From: Blastocatellia bacterium
Lineage (GTDB): Bacteria > Acidobacteriota > Blastocatellia > Chloracidobacteriales > JADJPF01
Length of the DNA stretch: 64,000 nucleotides
Assembly (NCBI GenBank): GCA_016713405.1
Contig: JADJPF010000001.1
Span: 310,001-374,000, forward strand
Direction: 5' to 3'
Below the pieces are notes generated by a model. It was not told the origin of the DNA and made no database searches. It saw nothing but the letters and a program-made list of their open reading frames with translations. Shown one piece after another: positions 34,188 to 44,206 of the stretch. Positions within the stretch are counted from its first letter, which is position 1; each line of letters begins with the position of its first letter. A program made the translations under genes and the position numbers.

Positions 34188-34436
34188 TCAAAGCGAACCA
34201 ACATCACCGCTTCCTTGATAGTGCCAATCAATAATCATACGGATTTGGTTATTTTGGTTAGAAATACCAACAAATTTTATAGCACAATTGGGGCAAACAA
34301 TTTCTTGGCCTTTTTCTGGCACCTTAAATTTAGTATTAGTTGGAACAAAGTTTTGGGCTTTTATTTCTAGCTTATCTATTGCACCAGTATAGTTATAAAT
34401 ATGAGTGTTGCAGTAGGTACAAAAAACAGGTTTCAT
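34188..34436 (-). CDS. Small protein with two CxxC pairs
   Basis: An 82-residue protein with Cys6/Cys9 near the N-terminus and Cys48/Cys51 in the middle (IVCPNC), suggesting one zinc site bridging about 40 residues. The rest is polar. It sits downstream of the exported protein gene on the same strand, one base from its stop, and is probably co-transcribed with it and the PBP gene. No family is recognised. Nucleic-acid or protein binding through a zinc ribbon is plausible. Confidence 0.65.
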   Translation of the reverse strand: MKPVFCTYCNTHIYNYTGAIDKLEIKAQNFVPTNTKFKVPEKGQEIVCPNCAIKFVGISNQNNQIRMIIDWHYQGSGDVGSL

Positions 34437-34437
34437 G

Positions 34438-34941
34438 TTATTTTTCCAAATTATCTTCTATCTTTGTTGATTTTTCTTCTGCGGCAAGCTGTTTATCTAC
34501 AGTATTTAATGGAAATTCTACAGGTTCCATTAAAATATTAGTTCCATCTAAATTCATTGAAACGCCACGACCATTATCAGGGTTAACTTCTTTGTTTGGA
34601 GTTCTAGTAAAAACTATTGTCCATCCTTGACCCGTGCGCCGTTTTTTTATAAGTCCATAAGCTTTAGGTTTTAGACTGTTATGTCTTAACTTCATAACTT
34701 GTTCAAAAGTAATTAGTTTGTCATAAAGTTCTGGAGTAAGTTTGCTTTTTTCTATAGCAGGTGTTTGGGTATAACCATTTTTAACAATAAATTCTTCTGC
34801 TAGAGAGATAGCTTCTGTTTCACTAACTACTTTTGTGTTAGAAGTATTGTTAGCTATATCTTGCTTAGGTAAAGTTAAGTTAAAAACAAAAGGATTTACT
34901 AGTAAAAATGCAGATAAAAAAATTTGACAAAAATTAACCAT
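34438..34941 (-). CDS. Exported protein of unknown function
   Basis: A 167-residue protein with a hydrophobic N-terminal export signal (about residues 2-22). The mature part begins near Lys26 and ends in an acidic, lysine-rich tail. A basic middle segment RRTGQGWTIVFTRTPNKEVN resembles the strand-turn-strand of PepSY-like domains, but this is weak. The gene is between a class A PBP two bases upstream and the two-CxxC protein one base downstream, suggesting a three-gene transcript. An envelope role is inferred from its position and its export signal. Confidence 0.68.
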   Translation of the reverse strand: MVNFCQIFLSAFLLVNPFVFNLTLPKQDIANNTSNTKVVSETEAISLAEEFIVKNGYTQTPAIEKSKLTPELYDKLITFEQVMKLRHNSLKPKAYGLIKKRRTGQGWTIVFTRTPNKEVNPDNGRGVSMNLDGTNILMEPVEFPLNTVDKQLAAEEKSTKIEDNLEK

Positions 34942-34943
34942 TG

Positions 34944-37418
34944 CTAATTATTTTTCTTAAATATTTCTTTGAAAATTTGTTTTATTACTCTTTGACGACG
35001 TGGCCGGGTGTCATCCTCCTTAATACTAACAGTGTCATTATCTGGAGGGATATAGCCTTCTTCACCATCGTCAACAGGAAAAGTTGAACTAGTACTACAA
35101 TAATCTTTTGGCTCTGTGCCTGTAATAAAGTACTCATCATAAGATTCGCCACCACATTCAGGGGCGGATAAAAGACCTGTTTTAGCGTCTATGGTTACTT
35201 GAGTAAGTCCAGTTTTAGGACTAGGAAACTCTTGACCGCCAAGGTCGGGACGCTTTGCTAAAGCTTTTTTCATAAACTCTGTCCAAATAGGTAAAGCAGA
35301 TTTTGAACCTTCTATACCTAATTGAGAGTTATCATCAAGGCCAACATAAACAACACAAACTAAATTAGGTGTAAAACCAGCAAACCAACCATCTCGACTA
35401 GTTCCAGTTTTTCCTGCTGCTAGAGCGTTAAAGCCTAGTGTGCGAGCGCGTGCGCCTGTTCCTTTATTCATAACATCTTGCATTATGGAATTCATAATAA
35501 ATGCTACTTGAGGAGAAATAGATTGTTGATTTTTAGTTGTACCTTGATAAATAGTTTTACTATCAGAATTTACTACACGGTTAATAGCAAATGGCTCAAC
35601 TCTTGTGCCTAGGTTAGGAAAAGTTGTGTAAGCACGTGCAACTTCAAAAGGTGTTGCTTCAGTTGTACCTAAAGCGATGGATGGAAAAGGTTGTGGTTTA
35701 GGTAGTCCTAAGCGTTCAGCCATTTTAGCTACTTTATTATAGCCAGTTTGTTCTGCTACACGAACTGTAACAACATTAAGAGATTTGGTTAAGGCATAAC
35801 GTAGGGAAACATTTTCACCAGTGTATTTTTCCCCATAATTGTCAGGTTCATAAGTTTTTCCTTCACCAAAGCTAAAAGTAGCTTTATCATCTAAAAACTG
35901 TGATGAGGCAGTAATTATTTTGTCATCTTTTTCTTCATAAGCTGTATTAAGTGCAGCAGTGTAAACAATAGGCTTAAAGACTGAACCAGGTTGACGGCGA
36001 GCCTCAATAGCACGATTAAGCTGGCTAGTGCTGTAATCCCGACCACCAACCATTGCAAGAATTTCACCTGTTTTAGGATTTATAGCAATCAAGGCTGCTT
36101 GTAAAGAACCAGGCTTAAAACGTTTGCTATTATCTTTTTCTAGTTGTGCTAGGCCGTTTCTTAGTGCTTGGTCAGCAGCACGTTGAAGATCCATATCTAT
36201 TGTAGAATAAATACGATAAGAGTTTTGAGTAAAAATCTGATCTCCTAATTCTTCATTTACTTTAGTTTGTAGATAATCTAGAAAATATGGGGCTTCAGCA
36301 TTGCTACTAGATGATTTAGGTCGTACTTGCAAATCCGACTTTTTAACTTCTTCTGCTTTTTGTGGGTCTAGGAAATTTGCTACAACCATTGAATCAATAA
36401 CTTGATTGCGACGTTGGATTGCTCTATCAGCGTGTTGAAAAGGGGAGTAATAACCAGGGCCGCGAATAATGCCAGCTAAAAAAGCGGATTCAGATAAATT
36501 AAGGCGGCTAACATCCTTGTTAAAGTAAAATTTTGCTGCTTCTCCAAAACCATTAATTGAATAACTCCCGTCTTGACCTAGGTAGATTTCATTGCAATAC
36601 ATTTGAAAAATTTGCTTTTTTTCTAGTCTAGTTTCTAGCAAAACAGATATAAAAGCTTCAGAGAATTTACGCTTAAAAGTTCGCTCTGAGGTTAAAAAGA
36701 AATTTTTGACTAATTGTTGGGTGACAGTTGATCCTCCTTGTTGGACTTCGCCTTCTGAAAGATTGCGCCAAATTGCACGGGCTAGACCGCGAAAATCAAT
36801 TCCAGGGTGATCAAAAAAACGACGATCTTCTATTGATACAATTGCATTAACTAACTCTTGTGGTAAGTCTTTATATTCTATATTTTTACGCTTTTCTTTA
36901 TCGCTATTAACAGATGTAAGCAGTTCTGGTTCAATAATGGTTTCTGAAAGTTCTTTTTTGCTATCTAAATCATAAATAGAATTAAGGTTTTTTCCATCCT
37001 TAGAAAATTTAATTTGTAAATGTGGGAAAAAAATCTGCTCATCAATATTAGTGTTATCACTAGGATCAATTTCTATTAAATTATCTGTTGCAGTGTAAAA
37101 ACCTCGTTTTGGGTCTCGTAACTTTGCATCATTAATATAACCAATGTGGTCTAAATAGGCAGTTAATTCAGCCTTTTTAGTATAAGGGCCTACTCTAAGT
37201 TTTACTGGGGCTGTATAAATACCAGTAGCACGAACAAAAATATCACCTTGGAGTTTTGCATCTATCATTTCAGAATAAATAACATAAAAGTAAGCAAAAA
37301 TCCCTGTCATAGCTAATACTAGAATACCTAAACAAAAGACAAGTCTGGGTGTAAAAATACGTCGCCACAATCTTTTGCTTTTTGGGGTCACTCTTTGATT
37401 AATTACTCGTTCTACCAT
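34944..37418 (-). CDS. Class A penicillin-binding protein (PBP1B-like)
   Basis: An 824-residue bifunctional peptidoglycan synthase. A single span lies at about 26-48, followed by a UB2H-like region (about 60-170). The GT51 domain has catalytic Glu197 in SIEDRRFFDHPG and GGSTVTQQLVKNFFL. The transpeptidase has Ser479-x-x-Lys482 (SVFK), SLN in KSLNVVTVR and Lys670 in the KTG box (AGKTGTSRDGWF). The C-terminal 60 residues are acidic, then basic. It differs from the 941-residue PBP at 26.8 kb in its UB2H-like region and lack of an OB insertion, so the two are PBP1A- and PBP1B-type paralogues. Start ATG 37418 faces a divergent lipoprotein gene. Confidence 0.93.
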   Translation of the reverse strand: MVERVINQRVTPKSKRLWRRIFTPRLVFCLGILVLAMTGIFAYFYVIYSEMIDAKLQGDIFVRATGIYTAPVKLRVGPYTKKAELTAYLDHIGYINDAKLRDPKRGFYTATDNLIEIDPSDNTNIDEQIFFPHLQIKFSKDGKNLNSIYDLDSKKELSETIIEPELLTSVNSDKEKRKNIEYKDLPQELVNAIVSIEDRRFFDHPGIDFRGLARAIWRNLSEGEVQQGGSTVTQQLVKNFFLTSERTFKRKFSEAFISVLLETRLEKKQIFQMYCNEIYLGQDGSYSINGFGEAAKFYFNKDVSRLNLSESAFLAGIIRGPGYYSPFQHADRAIQRRNQVIDSMVVANFLDPQKAEEVKKSDLQVRPKSSSSNAEAPYFLDYLQTKVNEELGDQIFTQNSYRIYSTIDMDLQRAADQALRNGLAQLEKDNSKRFKPGSLQAALIAINPKTGEILAMVGGRDYSTSQLNRAIEARRQPGSVFKPIVYTAALNTAYEEKDDKIITASSQFLDDKATFSFGEGKTYEPDNYGEKYTGENVSLRYALTKSLNVVTVRVAEQTGYNKVAKMAERLGLPKPQPFPSIALGTTEATPFEVARAYTTFPNLGTRVEPFAINRVVNSDSKTIYQGTTKNQQSISPQVAFIMNSIMQDVMNKGTGARARTLGFNALAAGKTGTSRDGWFAGFTPNLVCVVYVGLDDNSQLGIEGSKSALPIWTEFMKKALAKRPDLGGQEFPSPKTGLTQVTIDAKTGLLSAPECGGESYDEYFITGTEPKDYCSTSSTFPVDDGEEGYIPPDNDTVSIKEDDTRPRRQRVIKQIFKEIFKKNN

Positions 37419-37642
37419 ATTTTTTGTCCTTGGTTACTTTAGAGGGAATCTTTGCAAAAAGATACGAAACGACTTAAATTCTGTTGCTAATAAATTCTGA
37501 TTATAGCAGTTTGTAGTTGAAGTGTTACAGGATTTATTGTGCTGTAAGTGTTTGGGTAGGAAAATAGTTTTGTGCTAGGCTAGATGGAAATTTTAACCCT
37601 ACAAAATATAAATAAGTTATAGTTTTTGGAGATTTTAATTTT

Positions 37643-38134
37643 ATGAAAAAATTTGTGATTGCGTTAGCTTTTGTTGTGTTTTTTGTGGCTTGTGATGGAA
37701 ATCAGCCTAAACCAGTAAATGAAAATGAAAAAATTAATTCTTGAGAAGTAAAACCAGCAAGTACAACATCTGGTGGCACATATGGTAGTTCTCCAACATC
37801 TGGAGGGGATACAACTGCTGCTGCACCAGCCGCAGGAGCAAACACCAAAGTTCCAGAGCCAGAAAAGCCTGCCGAACTGGTTAATTTAGAAAAAGAGTAT
37901 GAGAAAAATCCTAGTAATGCAGAAAATAAGAAAAAATTAGTGCAAGCCACTTATGAACTAGGACGTAAAATAGAGTATGATGAAGCTTTACCACCATTTG
38001 TTAAATATCGCCAAGCATTAAAGCTTTTTAAGCGTGTTTTGGAACTAGATCCAACACATAAGGAATCTTTAGCAGAAAAAGAACAAATAGAAGCAATTTA
38101 TCGATCGATGGGGCGACCTGTTCCAGAAGTGTAA
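37643..38134 (+). pseudogene. Putative lipoprotein gene interrupted by an in-frame TGA
   Basis: ATG 37643 opens a lipoprotein signal MKKFVIALAFVVFFVAC with lipobox Cys17, after TTTTGGAG. Codon 34 (37742-37744) is TGA, yet the same frame stays open to 38134. It encodes a Pro/Ala/Thr/Gly-rich linker, then a helical segment with a TPR-like unit (YRQALKLFKRVLELDPTHKE). The natural product would be 163 residues. TGA ends other genes in this window (hutU), so recoding is unlikely. A nonsense mutation or base-call error is favoured. It precedes the six-GAF kinase by 30 bases in the same direction. Confidence 0.7.
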
Positions 38135-38164
38135 TAATTTCGGCCATGTTAGGTTAAGTTCGAG

Positions 38165-41100
38165 ATGAGCAGAACAGAGGATTTTGTACGTAGTTTACTA
38201 CCAGCTAGGCAAAGCACTTTGCCTAGCCCATCAAAAATTTTCTCTGAAGCAGTTATTTTACTTGGGCAAGATTTTTCTGCTTCTAGGGTAGTGATTTTTA
38301 CTATACAAAAAGGCCGCGCAGGGGCTAAAGCAACTTATGAGTATTGTGCTAATGGGATGAGTTCTATTTTAGGACAATCTTTTCCCTGGGAAGAAGATTA
38401 TACAGAAGAATTACTAAATTCTTCTTTACCACTGCCTGTAAATGATATTGCTACAGATAAACGTTTTAACAACAAAAAAATAAGTTCTGATTGGAAGATA
38501 ACTTCTTTAATGTCTATGCCTATTCAATTAGGCGATACAATTGTTGGACTAATTACTATACAAACTGAAGATTCTCGTAAATGGGAAATAAGCGAAATTT
38601 CCCATTTTGCCCATTTAATAAGTGGTCTATCTTATATTTTAGAACTAATTCGTCCTTATGCTGAATTACGCAAACAATTTGATAGGTATTTACTAGTTAA
38701 TGAACTAGCTAGACAGTTTACACTAATTAATAATGTGTCAGATTTATTTCATACTCTAGTGGTAGAGTTAAGACGAATATTAGCTTTTGATTTTGTTAGT
38801 CTAAATATTATTGATGAAACTACAGGTCGTTTACTTAATACAGAACAGGCACGCTATAGTACAGGAAGGTTTCAATTTGGGCATTTTCTACCAGCAAGTT
38901 ATTCAATTCCTGGATGGTGTGTTGCTAATTGGCGATATTTAATTATTCGTAATTTAGCTAAAGAGACTGTTTTAAGAGTAAGGCGAGAATGGCTAGATGC
39001 GGGGTTAATTGGTTGTGCTGCTTTTCCATTAACTTTTGCTGATCAAGTTATAGGAGCGATTTTATTTTTTACTCATTCTAAATCTGGATTTGATGATACA
39101 GAAGTACAAATTTTGCAGCAGTCTGTTGAGCAAACCTCAGCCGCAATTCATCGAGTACGTACCGTAGAACAACTAGTAAAAAATGTAGGAATTGATGTTC
39201 AAGCAGTCAGAAGAGAAGAGTTAATTAAAAGAATTAGTAAAGCTATTGGTTCACAGCTAGATTGGGAATTAGTTCTTCAACATGCTGTTAATGAACTTGG
39301 ACGACATTTAGCCGTTAGCCGGTGTTATATTATTTTGTCTCCTCAAGAGGATGAAACTAGCAATATTGTTTTTGAATATCGTGCTAAAGATATATCCCCA
39401 TTAACACGATCTGTTTTTCCAATAAAAAATAATTTTGGACTACAAGAAACCATTTCTAGTGGCGAAGTTGTAATGTATGTTGATGCACAAAGTGAAGAAT
39501 TACTTAGATCTATAGAAGAATATCTTAAAGATAATAATGTACGATCTACTTTATATTACTTAATAGCAACAACAGGTGATAAACGAGCTTTTATTGGGCT
39601 AGATCAGTGTGATCGAACTCGGACATGGACAAAAGATGAGCAGAATTTAGTTATAACAGTTTCTCAAGAACTAGCTATAGCTTTAGAGCAAGCAGAACTA
39701 ATTGCTAAACTACAAAGGCAAGCTGAAAGGGAAGCATTATTAAATAGGCTTACAGCATCAATACGAGCTTCTTTAGACCCAAAACAAGTTTTGCAAACTA
39801 CAGTAGAAGAACTAGCAAAAACCTTAGCTATAGATCATTGTTTTATTGGATTAGCTGATAGCAACAAAAAGCAAATAGTTATTGAAAGTGAATTTTGTGC
39901 TACAGGAATAAAATCTTTGCAAGGACGAGCAGTTGATAGAAGAATTTTTGGAGATAATTTAGATTGGTCAAATAGTGGTAAATTTCTTTCTGTTACTAGT
40001 TCTGTAAGGTTTTCTAAAGAAGAGAGAGAAAAACAAGAGCAAGAAAATGAAGCAGAGACAACAGAATCAACAGGCGATACAGGGTTGCCGGCTGCGGCTT
40101 ATGTTCCGGTTTATGTAGATAAAAGCTTAATTGCCATAATTGGGCTAAAACAACAGGGTAAACAACGTTTTTGGAAAAAAGAAGAAGTAAGTTTGCTTAA
40201 TGCAGTTGCTGATCAAGTAGCAGTAGCGATTAGCCAGGCAAATCTTCTAGAGCAAAGTCGCGCACAAGCTGAAAAAGAAGTTTTGTTAAATCAGATGTTT
40301 AAGACCCTGGCAGACTCTTTTAATCGTAGTGAAATAATTGAAAAATTAGTTGTACAACTAGGACAATCTTTGCTTGTTGACCGGTGTTTTATACTACTTT
40401 ATTTTGAGCCAATTTATGATACATCACGTCTTCATAGTTTAGAGCATAAAAGCGAATATTTAGCCACAGATATTTCTTCTGTAAAAGAGAATTTAGAGTT
40501 TTTTCATCCTAAACTCCTAAAATGGTTAGCCAAAAATCAACGTTTATTAGTAGTTAATGATGTTGCAGATTATCCTTTTGCTGAAGGTAAAACAGAACTA
40601 ATTAATACAGGTGTAAAGTCTTTATTAATAGTCCCAATTGTTCAATCTGGAAAACTTATAGGTATTATGGGTCTTCATCAGTGCGAAAAAGTGCGTATTT
40701 GGCAAGAAACAGAGATTGACTTAGTTGCTGCAATTGCATCACAAACCGCAGTAGCAATAAATAATGCTTATCTATTTCGTCATATTGCTGATAGTCAAGA
40801 ACATTGGCAGCGAACCTTTGATTCTATGACAGATGGCGTAGCACTGTTGGATCAAGAAGGAAAAGTAATTTGTGTTAACCAGGCATTAAACCGGCTTTGT
40901 AATCCTAATAATGAAGATTTGGTAGGAAAACATGGATCAAAGCTCTTTTCTGTTGCTCCTGAAGCTTATATTGGATTTGAACCTATTGCAGAATCATTAA
41001 AATCTAGTGTTAGTATGCAGGTGGAAGTTCAAGATTTGCGAAGTCGTATTTTAAGACAAAATATTGACCCTATTTTGGATGAAAAACGCAAAGTTGCCAA

Positions 41101-42823
41101 CCTGATTTTAGTAGTAAGAGATGTTACTAAGGAAAGAGAAGCAGAAAAAGAGATGGCTCAGCGTAACCGTGAACTATCTACGCTAAATGCTATATCTGAA
41201 GAAATTAGTAAATCGCTAGAAATAGATAAAATTATTATTAGTGCTTTTGCTAAAACTGTTGAAGTGATGGGAGCCGATACAGGACTAGTTTTATTGTTAG
41301 ATGAAATGCAAGAATCCTTACGACCTGTTGCCTATCATGGGCAACAGCCAGAATCAATTCTATCTTTAATCACCCAACCTAATAGTCAAAGAAGTTTGAT
41401 TAAATCCGCAGCAGATTTTAAACAAACTTATGTAATAGAAAATATTGATAAAGATGAGATGCCAGATCCAATTTTTAGAGATATTGCTCATCGTTTAGGC
41501 TTGCGAGCAGTTTTAATTACTACTTTACAATCTAAAAATCGTGGTTTAGGACTACTTTTAGTTGCTCATCGTCAAAAACATAAGTTTCAAACCAATGAAA
41601 TTCAATTAATTAATGCAATTGGTCGTCAAGTTGGCGTAGCAATGGAAAATGCTAGATTAGTTGCGAGTTTACAAGAAGCTCTACAAGAACTTAGAGAGGC
41701 TAACCGATTAAAAGATGAATTTCTTGCTACACTCTCTCATGAACTACGTACACCTCTAACTTCTATTCGTGGTTGGACAGAATTATTAATTGAACATGAA
41801 GGACTTGAGGAAGATGTTTACAATAGCTTAAAAGCTGTTCTAAATAATGCTGATTCACTTCAACAACTAATCAATGATTTATTAGAATTATCAAGAATTG
41901 AAAACCGAGTATTAAAACTAGAAATTGAGCCAACAGATATAAATCTAGTAGTAATTTCTGCTGTGCAAACAGTAAAACAAATGGCAGATAACCGAGCAGT
42001 TATAATTGAGCAGAATTTAACCATGAACTTGCCTGAAATAAGTGCTGATACTAACAGACTTCAACAAGTATTTTGGAATTTGCTATCTAATTCAATAAAA
42101 TTTTCTCGTGCTAAGGGATATGTAAAAATTAGCACTTCTTACAATGATAAGTGGATAGAAGTAAGAGTAGAAGATAATGGTATAGGTATAGAACCAACTT
42201 TCCTACCTTTAGTTTTTGAACGCTTTCGTCAGGCTGATAGCTCATCTACCCGTCGTTACGGTGGTTTAGGTATAGGTTTATCTCTAGTAAAATCTCTAGT
42301 AGAAGTTCACGGGGGTGAAGTTCAAGCTGAAAGTGCTGGAAAGGATCAAGGTAGTACTTTTGTTGTACGTCTACCAATCTCACCACAAAGTATTATAATT
42401 GAAAATAGAGATAAACAATTTGATGGGGTAAAGATCTCTAGCAATCAACCGAGAATTTTAATAATTGAAGATTTAGAGGATAGTTTAAGGGTTTTGACTT
42501 CTATTATAGAACGTCAAGGTCATGAAATTTTAACTGCTCGTAGTACTGAAGCAGGTTTAAGAATGGCTGAAAGATTTTTGCCTAAAGTAGTTTTAATGGA
42601 TGTTAATATGCCTGGGCGTAATCCTTATGATGTTATGCTAGAACTTCGTAAGTCTTCAGAATTAGCAAATATACAGGTAATAGCTATTTCTGGCTTTTTG
42701 GCAGAAAATGAGCGTCAAAAAATTCTTTCTACAGGCTTTGCAGGCTTAATTACTAAACCTTTCCGACGAAGCGAGTTAATAACATTAATCAATAATACAC
42801 TAACTCCAAATAAAATAGATTAA
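38165..42823 (+). CDS. Multi-GAF hybrid histidine kinase
   Basis: A 1552-residue cytoplasmic hybrid sensor with no evident membrane span. Five GAF-like domains occupy about 25-170, 190-335, 355-500, 525-695 and 720-870. A PAS domain (about 880-990) and a sixth GAF-like domain (about 1010-1165) follow. HisKA has His1192 in TLSHELRTPL. The HATPase has NLLSNSIKFS, VEDNGIGIEP and RYGGLGIGLSLV. A C-terminal receiver has Asp1479 in LMDVNMP and a KPF Lys. It should autophosphorylate on His and relay to its own Asp. Ligands are unknown; GAF repeats resemble each other, suggesting duplication. Downstream is uppP, 36 bases away. Confidence 0.93.
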   Translation: MSRTEDFVRSLLPARQSTLPSPSKIFSEAVILLGQDFSASRVVIFTIQKGRAGAKATYEYCANGMSSILGQSFPWEEDYTEELLNSSLPLPVNDIATDKRFNNKKISSDWKITSLMSMPIQLGDTIVGLITIQTEDSRKWEISEISHFAHLISGLSYILELIRPYAELRKQFDRYLLVNELARQFTLINNVSDLFHTLVVELRRILAFDFVSLNIIDETTGRLLNTEQARYSTGRFQFGHFLPASYSIPGWCVANWRYLIIRNLAKETVLRVRREWLDAGLIGCAAFPLTFADQVIGAILFFTHSKSGFDDTEVQILQQSVEQTSAAIHRVRTVEQLVKNVGIDVQAVRREELIKRISKAIGSQLDWELVLQHAVNELGRHLAVSRCYIILSPQEDETSNIVFEYRAKDISPLTRSVFPIKNNFGLQETISSGEVVMYVDAQSEELLRSIEEYLKDNNVRSTLYYLIATTGDKRAFIGLDQCDRTRTWTKDEQNLVITVSQELAIALEQAELIAKLQRQAEREALLNRLTASIRASLDPKQVLQTTVEELAKTLAIDHCFIGLADSNKKQIVIESEFCATGIKSLQGRAVDRRIFGDNLDWSNSGKFLSVTSSVRFSKEEREKQEQENEAETTESTGDTGLPAAAYVPVYVDKSLIAIIGLKQQGKQRFWKKEEVSLLNAVADQVAVAISQANLLEQSRAQAEKEVLLNQMFKTLADSFNRSEIIEKLVVQLGQSLLVDRCFILLYFEPIYDTSRLHSLEHKSEYLATDISSVKENLEFFHPKLLKWLAKNQRLLVVNDVADYPFAEGKTELINTGVKSLLIVPIVQSGKLIGIMGLHQCEKVRIWQETEIDLVAAIASQTAVAINNAYLFRHIADSQEHWQRTFDSMTDGVALLDQEGKVICVNQALNRLCNPNNEDLVGKHGSKLFSVAPEAYIGFEPIAESLKSSVSMQVEVQDLRSRILRQNIDPILDEKRKVANLILVVRDVTKEREAEKEMAQRNRELSTLNAISEEISKSLEIDKIIISAFAKTVEVMGADTGLVLLLDEMQESLRPVAYHGQQPESILSLITQPNSQRSLIKSAADFKQTYVIENIDKDEMPDPIFRDIAHRLGLRAVLITTLQSKNRGLGLLLVAHRQKHKFQTNEIQLINAIGRQVGVAMENARLVASLQEALQELREANRLKDEFLATLSHELRTPLTSIRGWTELLIEHEGLEEDVYNSLKAVLNNADSLQQLINDLLELSRIENRVLKLEIEPTDINLVVISAVQTVKQMADNRAVIIEQNLTMNLPEISADTNRLQQVFWNLLSNSIKFSRAKGYVKISTSYNDKWIEVRVEDNGIGIEPTFLPLVFERFRQADSSSTRRYGGLGIGLSLVKSLVEVHGGEVQAESAGKDQGSTFVVRLPISPQSIIIENRDKQFDGVKISSNQPRILIIEDLEDSLRVLTSIIERQGHEILTARSTEAGLRMAERFLPKVVLMDVNMPGRNPYDVMLELRKSSELANIQVIAISGFLAENERQKILSTGFAGLITKPFRRSELITLINNTLTPNKID

Positions 42824-42859
42824 TAGATTAATAAATTTAATGTATTTTAAGGTATCGTT

Positions 42860-43711
42860 ATGACTTTTTGGCAAGCTTTACTATTAGGTATTATTCAAGG
42901 TTTAACCGAATTTCTACCTATCAGTAGCACCGCACATATGACACTAACTGGTAAATTACTTGGAACAATGGATAAGCTTTCTCCAGAACAATGGACAGCT
43001 TTTATGGCTGTAATACAACTAGGGACATTACTTGCAGTGCTTGTATATTTTGCTCCAGATCTAATTACTATAACTAGGGAGTTTTTTGTTGGTAATTTAT
43101 ATTATCTAAAAGGTCGTGACATGATCCTTAGTCCAGATGCAAGACTTGGCTGGTATATTATTATTGGCTCAATTCCTATTGTAGTATCTGGTTTATTATT
43201 TAAGAAAACTATAGAAGGTGTTTTTACTAAAAATTTATATGTTATTGCAGGTAGCCTAATTGTTTGGGCTATATTTCTTTCTTTAGCTGAATTACACGGC
43301 AGACGTATCCGCACTGTAGAACAATTAACTATATTTGATACTATTTTTATTGGAATTGCACAAGCTTTTGCTTTAATTCCTGGCTCATCTCGTTCAGGTA
43401 CAACAATTACAGCAGGGCTTTTTATGGGTTTAACTCGTGAGTCTGCTGCACGCTTTTCATTTCTTTTAAGTATTCCTTCTATTTTTGGTGCAGGAGTTTA
43501 TGAACTTTATAAATATAGACAAGAATTAGTTGGACAAATGAATACTTCTGTAATAGTTGCAACAATTGCAGCCGCAATTGTTGGATATATTAGCATTGAA
43601 TTACTAATGCGTTATTTGCAAACTCATACAACTTATGTATTTGTTGGTTATAGAATTACATTAGGAATAATAATTTTAACTTTGGTACTCACAAAAGTAA
43701 TCAATGCTTAA
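42860..43711 (+). CDS. uppP: Undecaprenyl-diphosphatase
   Basis: A 283-residue integral membrane enzyme (BacA/UppP). It removes one phosphate from undecaprenyl diphosphate, recycling the carrier for peptidoglycan synthesis. Landmarks are LGIIQGLTEFLPISSTAH near the N-terminus and ALIPGSSRSGTTITAG, plus eight hydrophobic segments. Length is normal. It fits the presence of two class A PBPs nearby. TTTTAAGG lies just upstream of the ATG. It converges on the S26-type peptidase gene. Confidence 0.95.
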   Translation: MTFWQALLLGIIQGLTEFLPISSTAHMTLTGKLLGTMDKLSPEQWTAFMAVIQLGTLLAVLVYFAPDLITITREFFVGNLYYLKGRDMILSPDARLGWYIIIGSIPIVVSGLLFKKTIEGVFTKNLYVIAGSLIVWAIFLSLAELHGRRIRTVEQLTIFDTIFIGIAQAFALIPGSSRSGTTITAGLFMGLTRESAARFSFLLSIPSIFGAGVYELYKYRQELVGQMNTSVIVATIAAAIVGYISIELLMRYLQTHTTYVFVGYRITLGIIILTLVLTKVINA

Positions 43712-43732
43712 ATTTTTATATTAATAAAATAA

Positions 43733-44206
43733 TTAATCTTTTTTTGAACGTTGTTTTAATCTATTCAATAAAGTAAATAACCGAGATAGTAATCTAGTAA
43801 AAGGATTATTAAGATTTATTAATTTATCTTTTCGTTCAATTAAAGTCACTCGACCTAGTACATTTGATTGTGGAATAGAGACATCATCATAACTAGAAGC
43901 ATCTCCACAAGTGGTAAGATAACTTACTCCACTACGAACTTCAACTTTAGTAATTCTATGGACTAATGCAGTATTACTTATACTAGCAAATAAGATAATA
44001 TCTCCAACATGAATTTTTTGTAGACCAACTGCTTCTACAGTAACAAAATCACCATCACAAATATTAGGTGTCATACTATTGCCAGAAACTTGCATACGAA
44101 AAGGACGCTTTTTAGCTAATTCCTGACGAGCTATTTCTAAAATATTTGGTAAGGTGAGACCAATTTCTCGGATAGATTTGGGTTTTGTCTTGCTATAAGT
44201 TTGCAT
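43733..44206 (-). CDS. Signal peptidase I-like S24/S26 protein
   Basis: From the preferred start (ATG at 44206, AAAGG eight bases upstream) the protein has 157 residues. A longer frame begins at 44344 but its extra 46 residues look non-coding and lack a ribosome site. Candidate catalytic Ser44 lies in QVSGNSMTPNICDGDFV, followed by VGDIILFA and His83 in LVHRITKV. A His in place of the usual bacterial Lys places it with SipW/archaeal-type S26 peptidases. It has no clear N-terminal membrane anchor, although the C-terminus is basic and weakly hydrophobic. Its substrate is not evident. Confidence 0.72.
   Translation of the reverse strand: MQTYSKTKPKSIREIGLTLPNILEIARQELAKKRPFRMQVSGNSMTPNICDGDFVTVEAVGLQKIHVGDIILFASISNTALVHRITKVEVRSGVSYLTTCGDASSYDDVSIPQSNVLGRVTLIERKDKLINLNNPFTRLLSRLFTLLNRLKQRSKKD

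Noticed and set aside
34340..34630. Plus-strand frame across the small CxxC gene and exported-protein gene
   Set aside because: It overlaps two minus-strand genes with ribosome sites and recognisable features, and has no motif itself.
37742..37744. TGA as selenocysteine codon in the lipoprotein gene
   Set aside because: No selenocysteine insertion structure was seen after the codon and TGA ends other genes in the window, so a mutation or error is simpler.
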